Assembly (NCBI RefSeq): GCF_013041615.1
Contig: NZ_JABEPQ010000001.1
Coordinates: 1,542,976-1,606,975, forward strand
Source of the DNA: Knoellia koreensis
GTDB taxonomy: Bacteria; Actinomycetota; Actinomycetes; Actinomycetales; Dermatophilaceae
Length of the DNA stretch: 64,000 nt
Direction of reading: 5' to 3'
Shown here piece by piece: positions 7,923-16,948 of the stretch. The position numbers were made by a program, and so were the translations under genes. Positions within the stretch are counted from its first letter, which is position 1. Each line of letters starts with the position of its first letter. The notes under the pieces are model-generated. The model saw nothing but the letters and a program-made list of their open reading frames with translations, did no database searches and was not told the origin of the DNA.

Positions 7923-8756
7923 CCGTTCCGGCGCAGTGGCCGCCTGCGGGTCGTCCTCCAACGCGGCCCAGTCCGACTTCTCGGGTCCGGCAGCCTGCCC
8001 CGCCGGGCAGTGCGCCCGGAAGTCGCACCACTGGCACAGCGGCCCGACGCGTGCCGGGAAACGCCCCGAGTCGATGCCGAACTGCGCGTAGTCGTCCTCC
8101 GCCCTGCGCGCGTCCGCGGCGATCGACTCGGCCTCGGCGAGCTTGCGCTGCAACGACTCCGGCGTGTGCTCGTGCGCGGCCACGGTGCCCGACGGCACGT
8201 GGTGGAGCTCGACCCGCGTCGTCCGGCGCCGGAACATCTTCCACGCCGCCGCGGCATACAAGGCCATCGGCAGGGAGGTGCGCGCGTCGTCGTCGGTGGG
8301 CACTCCACGGCTCGTCTTGTAGTCGACCACCACGAGCTCGGAGCCGCGCTCGTCGAGCCGGTCGATGCGCCCGGACATGGCGATCGCACCGGTCTTGAGC
8401 GAGACCGTGCGCTCGATGCCGAGGGGCTGCGTGGCCGGGTCGACGTCGTCGAGGTATGCCGTGACGTCGGCCTGCGAGCGCCGGCGCCACGCCTGCGAAT
8501 GGCCGGCGTCGCGGAAGCCGACGTCGATCCACGAGGTGCGCACCAGCTCGGCGCCCGCCGCCGGGGTGCGCTCGGGCACCGGCAGGTCCCACCAGTCGCG
8601 CAACGCGTTGTGGACGGCCACTCCCAGCGAGGTGTGCGCACGTTGCGGACGGGCCACGGGCGCCGGCCGGTCGAGGTACTGCAACCGGTAGCGGCGCGGG
8701 CAGTCGACCCACGCGAGCAGCTTGGAGGGTGACGCGCGGAAGAGGCGCCGCGGCAT
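7860..8756 (-). CDS. RecB-family PD-(D/E)XK nuclease
   Basis: About 298 residues. The protein opens with the FRASPSKLLAWVDCPRRYRLQYLDRP motif of Cas4/RecB-like exonucleases, where the first cysteine belongs to the iron-sulfur set. It continues with GRIDRLDE, VVDYKTSRG (catalytic D-x-K) and a C-terminal CQWCDFRAHCPAG cysteine cluster that would complete a 4Fe-4S site. Likely a DNA end-processing nuclease in repair (M. tuberculosis Rv2119 type). I prefer ATG 8756 behind GGGAGAG; GTG 8798 is an in-frame alternative adding 14 residues. Downstream of marC on the same strand; its 3' end overlaps the convergent HTH gene. Confidence 0.82.
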   Translation of the reverse strand: MPRRLFRASPSKLLAWVDCPRRYRLQYLDRPAPVARPQRAHTSLGVAVHNALRDWWDLPVPERTPAAGAELVRTSWIDVGFRDAGHSQAWRRRSQADVTAYLDDVDPATQPLGIERTVSLKTGAIAMSGRIDRLDERGSELVVVDYKTSRGVPTDDDARTSLPMALYAAAAWKMFRRRTTRVELHHVPSGTVAAHEHTPESLQRKLAEAESIAADARRAEDDYAQFGIDSGRFPARVGPLCQWCDFRAHCPAGQAAGPEKSDWAALEDDPQAATAPERSPAPADAERPGPEVLSQVDV

Positions 8757-8808
8757 ACCCGCGAACTCTCCCTGCACACCCACCTGCCCCTCGCTCACCG
8801 CCCCCACG

Positions 8809-9426
8809 CTAGGCGGTGCCGGTGACAAAGGCGCGGATGCTGTCGGCGACCATCTGCACGGCGATGGCGGACAGCAGCAGTCCGGCAATCCGCGTGAGCA
8901 GGACGGTGCCGGAGTCCTTGAGCAGGCCGTGCACCTTTGAGGCGAACCGCAGGAAGAGCCAGACGACGACCAGCGCGGCCACGAGCGCGACGGCGACCGC
9001 GAGGTACTGGCCGGCCCGGGTCGAGCTCTGGACGGCGAGCATCGTCGCGACGATTGCACCCGGCCCGGCGAGCAACGGGGTGCCGAGCGGCACGAGGGCG
9101 ACGTTGACGCCGGCGTCGGCGTGCTGCTCGGACTCGGCTCCGGTCAGCAGCTGGAGGGCGACGATGAGCAGCAGCAGCCCGCCCGCGCCCTGGAGCGCGG
9201 GGAGCGAGATGTGCAGGTAGCTGAGGATGTACTGCCCGAAGACCGCGAACGCGGCGATGACACCGAGCGCGACGAGGGAGGCACGGCGGGCGGCCGCGAT
9301 CTTCTGCTTCTGGGTCAGGGACCCGGTGAGGGCGAGGAAGATCGGCAGTGCGCCCGGCGGGTCCATGATGACGAGCAGGGTGACGAAGACCGAGCCGAAC
9401 AGCTGCGGGTCGAAGAGCGAGCTCAC
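8809..9426 (-). CDS. marC: MarC family integral membrane protein
   Basis: A 205-residue protein with six predicted membrane helices: FGSVFVTLLVIMDPPGALPIF, SLVALGVIAAFAVFGQYIL, GAGGLLLLIVALQLL, PLLAGPGAIVATMLA, AVAVALVAALVVVWLFL and TRIAGLLLSAIAVQMVADSI. MDPPGALPIFL and GTPLLAGPGAI are family hallmarks. MarC proteins are transporter-like, of unknown substrate; the old link to multiple antibiotic resistance did not hold up. GTG at 9426 overlaps the stop of the upstream PHP gene by 4 nt (GTGA), so they form an operon. Confidence 0.9.
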   Translation of the reverse strand: MSSLFDPQLFGSVFVTLLVIMDPPGALPIFLALTGSLTQKQKIAAARRASLVALGVIAAFAVFGQYILSYLHISLPALQGAGGLLLLIVALQLLTGAESEQHADAGVNVALVPLGTPLLAGPGAIVATMLAVQSSTRAGQYLAVAVALVAALVVVWLFLRFASKVHGLLKDSGTVLLTRIAGLLLSAIAVQMVADSIRAFVTGTA

Positions 9427-10274
9427 GGCCGCACCACCTCGACACCGCTGGTCGCCTGGCGCTCGATCTCTTGCAGGACAGCCGGATCCGTCGTGTTCTC
9501 GCCGAGCCGGTTGAGCTTGCCGGTGCCGTGGTAGTCGCTGGAACCAGTGACGAGGAGGCCGAGCTCGTCGGCCAGCTCGCGGCCGTGGGCGCGTTGCTCT
9601 TCGGTGTGGTCGCGGTGGTCGACCTCGAGCCCGGCGAGGCCGGCCCGCGCCATGTCGGCGATGACGTCGTCGTCGACGGTCCACCCGCGCGCGGCGGCGA
9701 ACGGGTGCGCCATCACCGGCACTCCCCCGGCGGCGCGGACGAGCTCGACCGCGCGGACCGGGCTGGGCGCGTAGTGCGAGACGTAGTACCGGGATCCATT
9801 GCCCAATATGTCGGCGAAGGCGGCGTCGCGGGTGGGCACGACGCCGACCGCGACGAGCGCGTCAGCGATGTGGGGCCGCCCGAGCGTCGTGTCGGCACCG
9901 GCCTGCGCGCGGACCGCCTCGACGGTGACCGGTATGCCGTCCGCGGCCATCCGCTCCACCATGCGTTCGATCCGGGTCACCCGGGAGTCGCGCGCCTTGT
10001 CGAGCTCGGCCCTGAGCGCGGCATGGTCAGGGTCCGGGAGGTAGCCGAGCAGGTGGACGCTGATTCCCTTGTGGCTGCATGAGATCTCGACACCCGGCAC
10101 CAGAGTGACCCCCAGCTCAGGTGCCGCGGCCACGGCAGCCGGCCACCCGGCATACGTGTCATGGTCGGTGAGCGCGACGACGTCCAGACCCGCGCGCGAC
10201 GCCTCGGCGACCACGTCCTGCGGCGGCTGGGTGCCGTCGCTCGCCGTGGAGTGGGTGTGGAGGTCGATGCGCAC
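9423..10274 (-). CDS. PHP-domain metal-dependent phosphoesterase
   Basis: A 283-residue polymerase-and-histidinol-phosphatase (PHP) hydrolase. Metal ligands are visible as IDLHTHSTASDGT (HxH near the N-terminus), LTDHDTYAGW (DHD), GVEISC, a central MAHPFA histidine and C-terminal TGSSDYHG. Stand-alone enzymes of this type (YciV/TrpH group) hydrolyse 3',5'-nucleoside bisphosphates or short RNA 5' ends; the substrate here is unproven. GTG at 10274 was preferred because the upstream extension (MPASPYPWA) is short and lacks a ribosome-binding site. It is coupled to marC downstream. Confidence 0.88.
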   Translation of the reverse strand: MRIDLHTHSTASDGTQPPQDVVAEASRAGLDVVALTDHDTYAGWPAAVAAAPELGVTLVPGVEISCSHKGISVHLLGYLPDPDHAALRAELDKARDSRVTRIERMVERMAADGIPVTVEAVRAQAGADTTLGRPHIADALVAVGVVPTRDAAFADILGNGSRYYVSHYAPSPVRAVELVRAAGGVPVMAHPFAAARGWTVDDDVIADMARAGLAGLEVDHRDHTEEQRAHGRELADELGLLVTGSSDYHGTGKLNRLGENTTDPAVLQEIERQATSGVEVVRP

Positions 10275-10315
10275 GGCCCAAGGGTAGGGGCTGGCCGGCA
10301 CGGACCGTGCCCGGA

Positions 10316-10387
10316 GGTTCGAGGGGTCACGGCGCGCTGAGGATCGCGCGCCCGTTCAGCGAGCCGTGACCCCTCGACTCGGCTCAG
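10316..10387. repeat. Hairpin repeat family A, copy 1 (terminator-like)
   Basis: Perfect 15 bp arms TCGAGGGGTCACGGC (10319-10333) and its complement (10363-10377) with an inner GCTGA/TCAGC stem. The whole 72 bp unit recurs at 14732-14803 with about 80% identity in the same orientation. It lies in the 109 bp spacer between the ABC ATPase stop and the PHP gene start and overlaps the last codons of the ATPase gene. On the minus strand it would act as the operon terminator. Confidence 0.75.
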
Positions 10388-11223
10388 CCGAGGCGTTCGA
10401 TCGACTCGAGGGTCTCGGCGGTGGAGCGGTCGCCGGCGACCTGTTGCACCTCGATGACCTGGCCGTCGCGCAGCCGGACGACCGTGTCGCAGCGCGCGGC
10501 GAGGGTGAGGTCGTGGGTGGCGAGCAGGAGGGTGGTGCCGCGTTCGGCGCGCAGCGCGAGCAGGAGGTCGACAATCTCCTCACCGGTCCTCGTGTCGAGG
10601 TTGCCGGTGGGTTCGTCGGCGAGGATCACCGCCGGGTCGTGGATGAGGGCCCGGGCGATGGCGACGCGCTGCTGCTGGCCACCGGACAGGTGCGACGGCA
10701 CGTCGTGCTCGCGCCCGGCGAGGCCGACCATCGCCAGCAGGTCACGCGCCCGCGCCTGCTTGTCGAAGTCGACCTTGAGCGGCAGGACGGGCGTCAGGAC
10801 GTTGTCGAGGGCGGTGAGGGCCGGGAGCAGGTGATAGCGCTGGAAGACGAACCCGACAGTGCGCCGGTATGCCGCGAGCTTGCCTCCCGGGAGCGCCGTC
10901 ACCTCGGTCTCGCCGACCGTGATCGTGCCGCCGTCGGCCTTCTCGATCGCGCCGATGAGGTGGAGCAGCGTGGACTTGCCGGAGCCGGAAGGTCCGGTGA
11001 GCGCGACAGCCGAGCCTGCGGGCAGGTCGAGGTCGACGTGGTCGACGGCCGGGACGACATTGCCCGCCGCGGCGTCGAACGTCTTGACCAGGTTGTGCGT
11101 GCGGACCGGTGCGCCGTGCCGGGTGGCATCCGTGGCTTCGGTGGCCCGGTCGCGGCGCGACGGGGCTGAATCGGTCTGCGTTGTCTCGGTCTGGGTGGTC
11201 TCGGTCCGTGACGTGTCGGTCAT
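10384..11223 (-). CDS. ABC transporter ATP-binding protein, MacB/LolD type
   Basis: A 279-residue ATPase. Walker A is GPSGSGKST, the Q-loop region is [18 protein letters not shown], the signature [15 protein letters not shown], Walker [13 protein letters not shown] and the H-loop ATHDL. These are the marks of the MacB/LolD/FtsE group that drives mechanotransmission rather than a substrate channel. The first 40 residues are Thr/Gln-rich ([12 protein letters not shown]) and look disordered. It starts 4 nt after the stop of the large permease gene, so the two are co-translated. Its own gene ends in repeat A. Confidence 0.93.
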   Translation of the reverse strand: MTDTSRTETTQTETTQTDSAPSRRDRATEATDATRHGAPVRTHNLVKTFDAAAGNVVPAVDHVDLDLPAGSAVALTGPSGSGKSTLLHLIGAIEKADGGTITVGETEVTALPGGKLAAYRRTVGFVFQRYHLLPALTALDNVLTPVLPLKVDFDKQARARDLLAMVGLAGREHDVPSHLSGGQQQRVAIARALIHDPAVILADEPTGNLDTRTGEEIVDLLLALRAERGTTLLLATHDLTLAARCDTVVRLRDGQVIEVQQVAGDRSTAETLESIERLG

Positions 11224-11227
11224 GACG

Positions 11228-14077
11228 TCATTCCTCTTCGGCGAGCAGGGCGGCGGTGGGCAGGCGACGCATGGCGGTGACGGGGACGAGCAGCGCGAGC
11301 AGGGTAACGAGGATGCCGATGCCCGCCGCGACAGCCCCGGCTGTGACGAGGCCGGGTGGCAGGTCGGCGGCGAAGACGGCTGTGACGGCGACCCCGATGG
11401 CGGCACCGGTCAAGGCACCGAGGACGCCGATGGTCAGGCCCTCCCAGGTGACGACGCGGGACAGGGCGCGTTCGGTCCAGCCGAGGGCGCGCAGGGTGGA
11501 GTACTCACCCGCGCGTTCGCGCACCCCGAGGTAGAGCACGTCGGCGGTGGCGAGCGCCCCGAGGGCGATGGTGGCGATCACCGCGACGTAGTCGACTCCC
11601 CTGACCTGCAACGTGATTGCGTCACCGAGCAGCGTGCCGACAGCAGCCCCGCGGAACGCCTGGGTGATGCCGAGCAGCACCGTCAGCGCCGCGACCCCGA
11701 CGGCGAGGCTGACGACACCGAGCAGTGCGCGACCCGGCACCCGGCGCAGGTTGGACCACGCCATGCCGCGCAGGCTGCGCAGCCTGGTCGGGCGCTTGGG
11801 GGCCGTGACGTGGGGACGAACCGCGTCGGCCGGGTGGGAGCGAGCCGCGACCCGGGCCGGCCAGAGCCCGGCGAGTACGGCGAGCACCACCGCTGCCGGG
11901 ATGGCGAGCAGGGCGCGCCACGGCGAGAGCTGGATGCCGGCGAGCGCGGCGATGGGCCACGACAGCGCGGCACCAGCAAGGCCGGCGAGCAGCCCGGTCA
12001 GCGCGAGCTCGCCCAGCACTGCACGGAACACCATGCGTCTCGACCAGCCCAGCGCGGCCAGCACCCCGAGCTCGGTGCGGCGCGAACGCACCGCCGCCGA
12101 CGCGGCATTCGCCAAGAAGAGGGAGCACACGACGAGGATCAGGCCGAAGAGGACCATGCTCTTGCGGTCGACCGCCTGGAGCAGCGCGACACCGACGCCC
12201 TTGAGCACCCAGCCCTCGTCGAGGTTGAGCGCCGGGCGGCCGAACTTGCCTGCGGGGAGGGCGACTTCGACCGGTGTGGGTGAGGAACCGACGACGATGT
12301 CGACGTCGAGTCCGGTGCTGTCGGTGATCGACTGGGCGACCTTGCGGACGCGTTCGCGGCTGATCGGGTCGATGCCGACGACACCGTCGACACGCACGCG
12401 GATCGAGCCGATCGGCGCCTTGGCGGCCTTGGCCATCGTCGGGTAGGCGTCCTTGGCGGTGAAGGCGTCCATGGCGGCGATGCTGGTCAGCATCATCGGC
12501 GGCTCCTGCGCGTACCCGAGCATGCTGCCGTTCGGAGCTAGGGTGCCGTCCTTCAGCGCGGCCAGGGCGGCGGCGTCGGCGCCGGTGAGGCTGCTCGGCC
12601 GGTAGAGGCTGAGGGGCACCGCGGCGAGGTCCTTGCCCTGGTCAACCTTGAGCGGGTCGAACCGCCCCACCACCTCCCACCGCGGGATCTTGAAGAAGGG
12701 GTCGCCCTTCTTGCCCTGGTTGTTGCCACCGTGGTGCTCGAGGTCCCGGAACGGCACGTCGAGGGTCTCCGACAACGGCTGGAACAGGGACGAGAAGCTG
12801 GAGTAGTCGAGCGTCGTCGGGTCGAGCTGCTTCGCTTGCACCGCAACGGATCTGGGGCCCTTGGGCGTGATCGTGGGCGGGCTAGCCGTCCACAGGTCGC
12901 CGAAGTAGTCGAACTCGCCCTCGGTCTGCGTGCCGGGCGGTTCGATGCCTGGCAACCGCTCGAACGCCTGCTGTCCGGTGATCGAGGTCGAACCGATCTC
13001 TCTGCCCTTCTGGGCGAGCAGGGCCGGCCGCAGCTCGGCCGGAGGCAGGTTCTTCGTCATCGCCGTGACACCGGCGGCCCCGAGGTCGCTGACCGTGATC
13101 TCGTCGGACCCCGTGGCGAAGGTGCGTGAAGCCATGAGGATCGGCACCTGCTTCTCCTGCAGGCTCGGTCCGTCCGTACCGCCGCCGTCACCGAAGGGCC
13201 CGGCAACCGCCTTCCACGGCTCGGCGTCCTCCAGGTACCTGCCCTCCGTCACGGCACCGTCGAGGCCCACGAGCTCGGCCTCGGCCGCAGGGTCGACGGC
13301 AGCCACGAGGTAGGGCAGGGACAGCGGGATCTGGACCGTGACGTCCTTGCCCTTCTCCGGGTTGAGGCGTCCCTGGACCACCCCCACCTTGCCGCGCTGC
13401 CAGCAGGTCGTCTCGGTCCGCACGTACTCGCTGAACGGCCCATTGATGACGCTGTCCCCCGCCGTGGTCGTCTCGGTGCTGTCCCACGGGCACAGCGTGA
13501 CCTTCTTCCCGCCGACCACCTCGGTGGGTCCGTACGGGTTCGGGAGGCCCTGCCCGTCCGCCGGCACCAGCGTGATCTTGTCGTCCGTGACGTAGACGAA
13601 GAACGTGTGCTCGCCCGGCACCGTGGTCAGACCGGAGTCGACCTTCCTTGCCACGTCCACACGGAGCACCTTGCGTCCGGAACCCGGCGCACCGGCATAC
13701 CGACTGAGGTCCACCGGCACGTGCACGATCTGCATCGCGTAGCCGATGATCGCGGCCGGCGCGGCGATGTCGACCCCCTCGAGCGCCTTGATCCGCTCAT
13801 ACTGCGCCATGGTGATCCCGCCCGACTGCCCGGACAGGTAGCTCTCGCGCACCAGCCCCTGCGTCTGCTCCAGCTTCGTGGCAGCCCCAGAAGGCCGCAC
13901 GAGGATGTCGTAGGCCGGCCGGAAGTTCTTGGCCACCTCGCCGCGAACCACGAGCCGCGACGTGTCCGACGCCCCAGTGAGCACCGTGAACGCCGTCGTC
14001 GCGACGAGCATGCCCAGGAACAGCGCCAGCGTGCGGCTCGCCCGGTGCACGAGCTGGGAGCGGATCATCCGGAGCAC
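11228..14077 (-). CDS. Large FtsX/MacB-type ABC transporter permease
   Basis: 949 residues. TM1 lies near residues 15-36, followed by a very long extracytoplasmic region to about residue 640. Then come two FtsX modules: VLFGLILVVCSLFLANAAS with VRSRRTELGVLAALGWSRR, and VDYVAVIATIALGALATADVLY with RERAGEYSTLRALGWTER. The duplicated ExG.L.ALGW motif is the FtsX cytoplasmic coupling loop. Likely role: export or envelope remodelling powered by the adjacent ATPase. The long periplasm-side domain has no recognised homologue by eye. GTG 14077 is used; ATG 14068 is equally possible. Divergent from padR with only 58 bp between them. Confidence 0.88.
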   Translation of the reverse strand: MLRMIRSQLVHRASRTLALFLGMLVATTAFTVLTGASDTSRLVVRGEVAKNFRPAYDILVRPSGAATKLEQTQGLVRESYLSGQSGGITMAQYERIKALEGVDIAAPAAIIGYAMQIVHVPVDLSRYAGAPGSGRKVLRVDVARKVDSGLTTVPGEHTFFVYVTDDKITLVPADGQGLPNPYGPTEVVGGKKVTLCPWDSTETTTAGDSVINGPFSEYVRTETTCWQRGKVGVVQGRLNPEKGKDVTVQIPLSLPYLVAAVDPAAEAELVGLDGAVTEGRYLEDAEPWKAVAGPFGDGGGTDGPSLQEKQVPILMASRTFATGSDEITVSDLGAAGVTAMTKNLPPAELRPALLAQKGREIGSTSITGQQAFERLPGIEPPGTQTEGEFDYFGDLWTASPPTITPKGPRSVAVQAKQLDPTTLDYSSFSSLFQPLSETLDVPFRDLEHHGGNNQGKKGDPFFKIPRWEVVGRFDPLKVDQGKDLAAVPLSLYRPSSLTGADAAALAALKDGTLAPNGSMLGYAQEPPMMLTSIAAMDAFTAKDAYPTMAKAAKAPIGSIRVRVDGVVGIDPISRERVRKVAQSITDSTGLDVDIVVGSSPTPVEVALPAGKFGRPALNLDEGWVLKGVGVALLQAVDRKSMVLFGLILVVCSLFLANAASAAVRSRRTELGVLAALGWSRRMVFRAVLGELALTGLLAGLAGAALSWPIAALAGIQLSPWRALLAIPAAVVLAVLAGLWPARVAARSHPADAVRPHVTAPKRPTRLRSLRGMAWSNLRRVPGRALLGVVSLAVGVAALTVLLGITQAFRGAAVGTLLGDAITLQVRGVDYVAVIATIALGALATADVLYLGVRERAGEYSTLRALGWTERALSRVVTWEGLTIGVLGALTGAAIGVAVTAVFAADLPPGLVTAGAVAAGIGILVTLLALLVPVTAMRRLPTAALLAEEE

Positions 14078-14135
14078 GCGCTCACCATGCCCGATACCTA
14101 GTGACTATGCAAGGACTCTCTGGCACCCTGTGACC

Positions 14136-14726
14136 ATGCCGTTGCACCACGTCGTGCTCTCCCTGCTCGCGGACGGTCCGAGCCACGGGTACGAGCTCAA
14201 GGGCGCCTTCGAGGACGCCGTCGGCCCGCAGTGGGGGCAGCTCAACATCGGGCACCTCTACCAGCTGCTCGACCGCCTCTCCCGCGACGGGCTTGCCACG
14301 ACCCATCGCGAGTCCCAGACCGTCAAGCCCGACCGGGTGGTTTACGAGCTCACCGACGACGGGTATGCCGAGCTGTCACGTTGGCTGGGCACGCCGGCTC
14401 CGCGCGCGGGCGGCTACCGCGACGAATTCTTCCTCAAGGTGGTCGCGGCCGTGCGCACCGGCGACCGCGGCGTCCTCGACGAGGTGCTGTCGACCCAGCG
14501 GCGCCACCTCATGACCGAGACCCACCACCTCGCCGCCCTCGAGCGCGAGCACCGCGACGACCCGGTCGTGTCCCTGCTCATCAAGAACGCCCGCCTGCAC
14601 GTCGAGGCCGACCTCAAGCTCGTCGAGTCCGCCGAGGACTCGCTGCCAGCCACGCTGCGCAAGCCCGCCACGCGGCATACCCCCGCCTCGGTCACCACGA
14701 CCGCGAAGGCGCGCGCCGCGCGGTAG
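14136..14726 (+). CDS. PadR family transcriptional regulator
   Basis: 196 residues. The winged helix MPLHHVVLSLLADGPSHGYEL, NIGHLYQLLDRLSRDGLATT and VYELTDDGYAELSRWL is a textbook PadR domain (residues 1-85). The C-terminal helices (KVVAAVRTGDRGVLDEVL, LAALEREH) match the Vir_act_alpha_C dimer domain. The leader is short and shared with the divergent ABC permease, so it probably represses the exporter and itself, as PadR/LadR-type regulators do for drug efflux genes. The tail (TPASVTTTAKARAAR) carries a copy of the GTATGCCG word read as Arg-His-Thr. Confidence 0.9.
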   Translation: MPLHHVVLSLLADGPSHGYELKGAFEDAVGPQWGQLNIGHLYQLLDRLSRDGLATTHRESQTVKPDRVVYELTDDGYAELSRWLGTPAPRAGGYRDEFFLKVVAAVRTGDRGVLDEVLSTQRRHLMTETHHLAALEREHRDDPVVSLLIKNARLHVEADLKLVESAEDSLPATLRKPATRHTPASVTTTAKARAAR

Positions 14727-14731
14727 CCGGC

Positions 14732-14803
14732 TGGTCGAGGGGTCAAGGCACGCTGACGATCGCGAGTCCCTTCAGCGCGCCGTGACCCCTCGACTCGGGT
14801 CAG
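14732..14803. repeat. Hairpin repeat family A, copy 2 (terminator-like)
   Basis: Arms TCGAGGGGTCAAGGC (14735-14749) and GCCGTGACCCCTCGA (14779-14793), one mismatch, with the same inner GCTGA/TCAGC stem as copy 1 at 10316. Between convergent padR and the YCII gene, overlapping the last codons of the latter. Together the two copies bracket the ABC-PadR module as direct repeats 4.4 kb apart. Confidence 0.75.
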
Positions 14804-15174
14804 TCGGCGACGGGGCGCAGCTCCACCGTCTCGCCGGGGCCGGACATGCGCTCGGCCACCGCCTCGGCCCGCGCCTGGTCGGCCACGTCGATGAGGAAGA
14901 ACCCGGCGAAGTGCTCCGCGGTCTCGGCGTAGGGGCCGTCGGTCACCTTGCGCCGACCGCCCTCCCACCGGAACAGCCTGGCGTCGCGGGGGTCGCCGAG
15001 CGCCTGGCCGCCGACGAGCTCGCCGCGCTCGGACAGCTCGCCCAGGAGCTTGTCGAAGTCGGCGCTGTTGGCGGCGCGCTCAGCCTCGGGCAGGGCCTGC
15101 TGCTCGGCGACGAAGTCACCGGTCGGGTGACCCCACGGCTGGGGGTTGGAGTGGATGAGGACGACGTACTTCAT
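14800..15174 (-). CDS. YCII-related (DGPF-type) protein
   Basis: 124 residues starting MKYVVLIHSNPQPWG and carrying the DGPYAETAEHFAGFFLIDV core of the YCII/DGPF family, a ferredoxin-like dimeric barrel. Members are often paired with ECF sigma factors in actinobacteria, and one lies divergently at 15355 across a 180 bp gap. Activity is unknown; a histidine-aspartate pair in the family suggests an enzyme-like pocket. ATG at 15174 follows GAGGGAGCAGCACC. Its 3' end runs into repeat A. Confidence 0.85.
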   Translation of the reverse strand: MKYVVLIHSNPQPWGHPTGDFVAEQQALPEAERAANSADFDKLLGELSERGELVGGQALGDPRDARLFRWEGGRRKVTDGPYAETAEHFAGFFLIDVADQARAEAVAERMSGPGETVELRPVAD

Positions 15175-15354
15175 GGTGCTGCTCCCTCTCGGGTCGCTGG
15201 TGGCCGCGGTTGCTGTCCTGCGCGGCCCGGACACCACCCTGACGTGCCTGCCCACATCCACTCGACATTTGATCCACAACTTTTTCTCGCCCGGCCTCAA
15301 CCTCTGCGGGACGATCCCCGTTGAAGGGTCGACAGCGACAGGAAGGGGCCGGCG

Positions 15355-15843
15355 GTGAGCAGCGACGACGACTTCGTGGACTTCGTCCGCGGCGCGTCTC
15401 CGCGGCTGCTCAAGACGGCGTGGTTCATCAGCGGCGACCCGGTGCAGGCCGAAGAGCTCGTCCAAGCGGCCCTCGAGCGCGTCTTCGTCCGCTGGCGCCG
15501 GGTCAGCAGCGGCGACCCGCTCGCCTACACCCGCAAGGTCCTGCTCAACCTGCACATCGACGACCGGCGCCGCGCGTCGCGTGAGGCCCCGTCCCACGAC
15601 GTCCCCGATCGCGGAGTCACCGACCGCGGACCCGAGGACGCCGACCACGTCGTCCGGTTGCTCGCCGCGCTGCCGCTGCGCGAACGCCAGGTCGTCGTCA
15701 TGCGCCACTACGCCGGACTCCCCGAGGCCGACGTCGCCGACCTGCTCGGCATCAGCCTCGGCACCGTCAAGTCCAGCGCCTCCCGTGGCCTGGCCAAGCT
15801 TCGCGAATCCCTTGCGCGAGAGGAGAACTCGCATGCCCACTGA
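15355..15843 (+). CDS. SigE-family ECF RNA polymerase sigma factor
   Basis: 162 residues. Region 2: FVDFVRGASPRLLKTAWFISGDPVQAEELVQAALERVFVRW. Region 4: LPLRERQVVVMRHYAGLPEADVADLLGISLGTVKSSASRGLAKLRE. The short length and RLLKTAWFISGD fit the TIGR02983-like actinobacterial SigE family, distinct from the housekeeping stress SigE at 41832. GTG at 15355 behind AGGAAGGGG. It overlaps the following membrane-anchored gene by 11 nt, which suggests a sigma/partner pair with the downstream product as regulator. Divergent from the YCII gene. Confidence 0.92.
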   Translation: MSSDDDFVDFVRGASPRLLKTAWFISGDPVQAEELVQAALERVFVRWRRVSSGDPLAYTRKVLLNLHIDDRRRASREAPSHDVPDRGVTDRGPEDADHVVRLLAALPLRERQVVVMRHYAGLPEADVADLLGISLGTVKSSASRGLAKLRESLAREENSHAH

Positions 15844-16876
15844 CCTCACCGATGTCCTGGAGCGCACCAGCGCGCCCGTCATGCACATCGATCCGTATGC
15901 CGTGGTGTCCGGCGGGCGCCGCCGTCGCCTCCGCCGTCGGCTCACCACCGGTGGCGCGGCTCTCGGGGTCGCTGCGGTCGTGGCGGCCGGCCTGGTCGTG
16001 GGTCCGGAGCTGACCCGGGATGCACAGCGACCGACTCCCGCAGCGAGCACCGGCACGCTGACGTCGTCGACGGTCACGGTGCCGCTCAAGGGCGACCGCT
16101 ACAGCTACCGCCTCGCCTCGCCCACGGTCGTCGAGTTCGGGCGTGTGAAGCAGGGCACCCGGCAGGTGGTCGACCTCCAGCGCGCCACCATCGTCAACGG
16201 ACAGGCGTGGGTGCAGGCGAAGAACCGCCCGGGCGTGGTGCTCGGGATCCTGCCGGCCACCTTCGGTCGGGCCGACGACCTGGCAGCTTCGGCGGGCTCG
16301 GGGGCCTGGGAGGGAGCGGACGGCCGAGTCGTGGGACGGATGTATGCCACCTATGCGCGGGTCTACGACGTGCCGGCCGATGCCGCCAGGTTCCGGGGTC
16401 GCATCTACGCCGACGAGGGCGGCAGGGTCCATGGCCCCGGCGGTGAGCTCCCCACGGTGGAGTTCCGTCCGCACGCTGGCGGCGACCCCGTGACGGTCTG
16501 GGCCAATTCGACCGACGGGTTGTACGGGTACCTCGTCGGCGGCGACCCCAGCCCGACCTCGGCCGCGCTCCCCGAGTCCGGCCCTGTGGCACAGCAGCAG
16601 GCCATGGTCAGCCTGCCCGACGGCCGGGGCGACATCGACACCGACGGGGTGGAGCAGGGCTGGTTCGTCGGCGTCGCCCCCAAGGCAGCCAGCACGCTCG
16701 AAGCCAGGCTCACCGACGGGACCACCATCCTCACCCCGTTGACCACGAAGCCGCTCGACGGTGACTACAGCGCCTTCGCCGTGGAGTACCGCGGTGCACC
16801 TGGTCAGCAGGTGCGGCTCATGCTGCGGTACCGCACGCCGCAGGGCTGGACGCAATGGCGCCAGGCTGCGAACTGA
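15833..16876 (+). CDS. Membrane-anchored extracytoplasmic protein coupled to ECF sigma factor
   Basis: 347 residues. A 40-residue cytosolic head (MPTDLTDVLERTSAPVMHIDPYAVVSGGRRRRLRRRL) precedes one membrane helix, GGAALGVAAVVAAGLVVGPEL (about 44-64). A Thr/Ser-rich stretch and a large strand-rich outer domain follow. This is anti-sigma topology, but the head lacks the HxxxCxxC zinc motif, so the call rests on gene coupling (11 nt overlap) and topology. The outer domain is not recognised. The gene ends 70 bp before the MaoC gene. Confidence 0.65.
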   Translation: MPTDLTDVLERTSAPVMHIDPYAVVSGGRRRRLRRRLTTGGAALGVAAVVAAGLVVGPELTRDAQRPTPAASTGTLTSSTVTVPLKGDRYSYRLASPTVVEFGRVKQGTRQVVDLQRATIVNGQAWVQAKNRPGVVLGILPATFGRADDLAASAGSGAWEGADGRVVGRMYATYARVYDVPADAARFRGRIYADEGGRVHGPGGELPTVEFRPHAGGDPVTVWANSTDGLYGYLVGGDPSPTSAALPESGPVAQQQAMVSLPDGRGDIDTDGVEQGWFVGVAPKAASTLEARLTDGTTILTPLTTKPLDGDYSAFAVEYRGAPGQQVRLMLRYRTPQGWTQWRQAAN

Positions 16877-16948
16877 CACCGGTGCTGTGAGGGAACGCAC
16901 GCGGCATACCACTGCCGTTGCCCGACCCGACCCGGCACGATGGGGCGC

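Noticed and set aside
14078-14135. PadR operator in the ABC permease/padR spacer
   Set aside because: CTAGTGACTAT looks partly symmetric but no convincing dyad of PadR type was found.
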